From NCBI GenBank assembly GCA_041855445.1, contig JBHAEG010000067.1:1-64000 (forward strand): a stretch of DNA of 64,000 nt, read 5' to 3'. Of this stretch, positions 63,047-64,000 are shown one piece after another. Each line of letters begins with the position of its first letter. Within the stretch, counting starts at the first letter, position 1. The position numbers and the translations under genes are program-made. Origin of the DNA: Faucicola sp041855445 (GTDB lineage Bacteria; Pseudomonadota; Gammaproteobacteria; Pseudomonadales; Moraxellaceae). The notes under the pieces were generated by a model. It was not told where the DNA came from and did not search any database. It worked only from the letters and a program-made list of their open reading frames with translations.

Positions 63047-64000
63047 ATGAAAATAATTGCAGATAGTAATTTTGCTTATGTCGAAAAGTTTTTTAATGAG
63101 CAAAGTTTGGGCAGACCTGTTGAAATGATTTGTTTAGCAGGGCGTGATATTACCGCCGATGTGCTAGACACTTATCAGCCAGAGGTATTGTTAATACGTT
63201 CCGTTACACCTATTAATCAACAATTATTAGATAATAATACCAGTGTTAAGTTTATTGGCTCGGCAACGATTGGAATTGACCATGTTGATGTTGATTATTT
63301 AATTCGGCGAGGTATTCGCTTTGCCAATGCGATGGGTTGCAGTAAACATTCAGTGGCTCAATATGTCGTTTCAGGCATTTTAGCGTTACGTCCAGATTAT
63401 ATTTTTCAGCCAATTCAGCTAGGGATTATTGGGCTGGGTAATATTGGTAGTACACTGGCTCAATATGCAGTAACATTGGGCTGGCAAGTGTTGGGTTATG
63501 ACCCGTTAAAGCCTCGTTCAGTGACGAATAATTCTAGTTTAGAAACGGTATTGTCAGAAAGTAATGTTGTCAGTTTTCATGTGCCATTAACTTATCCAAA
63601 AAATAGCTCATATCCAACACATTTTGACTATTTAATGACAAAACAACGTTGGCAACAACTTTCAAACACAGCGATTGTGGTTAATACTTCTCGTGGGGGT
63701 GTGTTAAAACGTGATGATATTATCGCAAGTCCAAATGTTGCAATTCTTGATGTGTTTGAAAATGAACCAAATATTGATAAGCAGTTATTAGATTGTGTCA
63801 GTATTGCTACGCCACATATTGCAGGTTACACCTTAGAAGGTCGTTTGCGTGGGGCCCAGATGATTTATCAGGCATTATGTCAATTTTTAAAAGTATCACC
63901 AGTAGTTGATTTTCATGACTTTTTGCCAAAAGAAATAGCACTATTTGATAAGTTACATAATCCACTAAATGAGCAGGAACGTCAAAAAATGTTAAATCGT
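63047..64000 (+). CDS. pdxB: Erythronate-4-phosphate dehydrogenase PdxB (5' part; cut by window end)
   Basis: 318 codons with no stop before the window edge. MKIIADSNFAYVEKFF is the standard PdxB start; ATIGIDHVDVDYL, the Rossmann motif LGIIGLGNIGSTLA, VVNTSRGGVL (catalytic Arg) and ATPHIAGYTLEGR (catalytic His) follow. It oxidises 4-phosphoerythronate in pyridoxal phosphate synthesis. AAAGGG precedes the ATG at 63047. PdxB is normally about 380 aa, so about 60 residues of the C-terminal dimerisation domain lie beyond the window. The absence of a stop is an edge effect, not a defect. Confidence 0.94.
   Translation, partial: MKIIADSNFAYVEKFFNEQSLGRPVEMICLAGRDITADVLDTYQPEVLLIRSVTPINQQLLDNNTSVKFIGSATIGIDHVDVDYLIRRGIRFANAMGCSKHSVAQYVVSGILALRPDYIFQPIQLGIIGLGNIGSTLAQYAVTLGWQVLGYDPLKPRSVTNNSSLETVLSESNVVSFHVPLTYPKNSSYPTHFDYLMTKQRWQQLSNTAIVVNTSRGGVLKRDDIIASPNVAILDVFENEPNIDKQLLDCVSIATPHIAGYTLEGRLRGAQMIYQALCQFLKVSPVVDFHDFLPKEIALFDKLHNPLNEQERQKMLNR

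Noticed and set aside
63047..64000. pdxB without stop codon considered as a pseudogene
   Set aside because: All catalytic motifs are intact and the frame is open to the last base; it is simply cut by the window boundary.

Overview
The window is a compact, AT-rich stretch (by eye about 38-40% G+C, not computed) of a gammaproteobacterial chromosome. Gene content and order point to Moraxellaceae, probably Moraxella or a close relative. The supporting signs are the pilB-pilC-pilD-coaE block, tpiA-secG followed by tRNA-Leu(GAG), a monomeric NADP isocitrate dehydrogenase, a full-length (716 aa) Pta, and the paired DUF3999/DUF2339 genes. The genus is an inference; no rRNA gene is present.

Layout. 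0.1-2.7 kb: a PnuC-like transporter, then a partial cytochrome c maturation set ccmC-ccmD-ccmE, ending at a bidirectional terminator. 2.7-8.4 kb (minus): a MetQ-like lipoprotein, coaE, and the type IV pilus genes pilD, pilC and pilB. 8.6-13.7 kb: tpiA, secG, tRNA-Leu, a LysO-like exporter (minus), a MarC-family protein, and an FtsK translocase that stops before the usual C-terminal gamma domain. 13.7-15.4 kb: an unknown 171-aa protein and a decayed IS200/IS605-type tnpB. 15.4-18.3 kb: serA divergent from a D-2-hydroxyglutarate dehydrogenase. 18.3-22.8 kb (minus): ackA-pta-nadD-rsfS. 23.0-26.5 kb: lptM-lysA-dapF-xerC.

26.5-35.2 kb (minus): nitrilase, ampD, gshB, pyrE, an SDR-like protein, DUF3999 and DUF2339. 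35.6-39.2 kb: icd and the split exporter yjjP-yjjB. 39.2-44.6 kb: an Lrp-type regulator (minus), a RarD-like permease, a TusA-like protein, rpoH with a long acidic N-terminal extension, a DUF423 protein, trxB and aat. 44.6-49.6 kb: a TetR regulator divergent from an RND efflux adaptor and pump, with a palindrome between them. 49.7-50.8 kb: ubiC facing a DedA protein. 51-56 kb: the tRNA hydroxylase gene trhP, an unknown zinc-finger protein, a 47-aa Cys-containing small ORF, a YfhL-type ferredoxin, cysM and a DnaQ-like exonuclease. 56.2-58.6 kb: lemA with two TPM-domain proteins. 58.9-61.6 kb: an unrecognised 916-aa protein with an internal duplication and a C-terminal membrane anchor. 61.8-64 kb: an AI-2E family permease and the first 318 codons of pdxB, cut by the window edge.

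Most of the window is core metabolism and cell biology: glycolysis, acetate overflow, serine/lysine/cysteine/PLP synthesis, glutathione, cell-wall recycling and pili. No prophage, CRISPR array or classical defence island is visible; the only mobile DNA is the broken tnpB. The parts most worth a second look are the FtsK without gamma domain, the acidic RpoH extension, the trhP/zinc-finger/ferredoxin neighbourhood, and the duplicated tail-anchored 916-aa protein.
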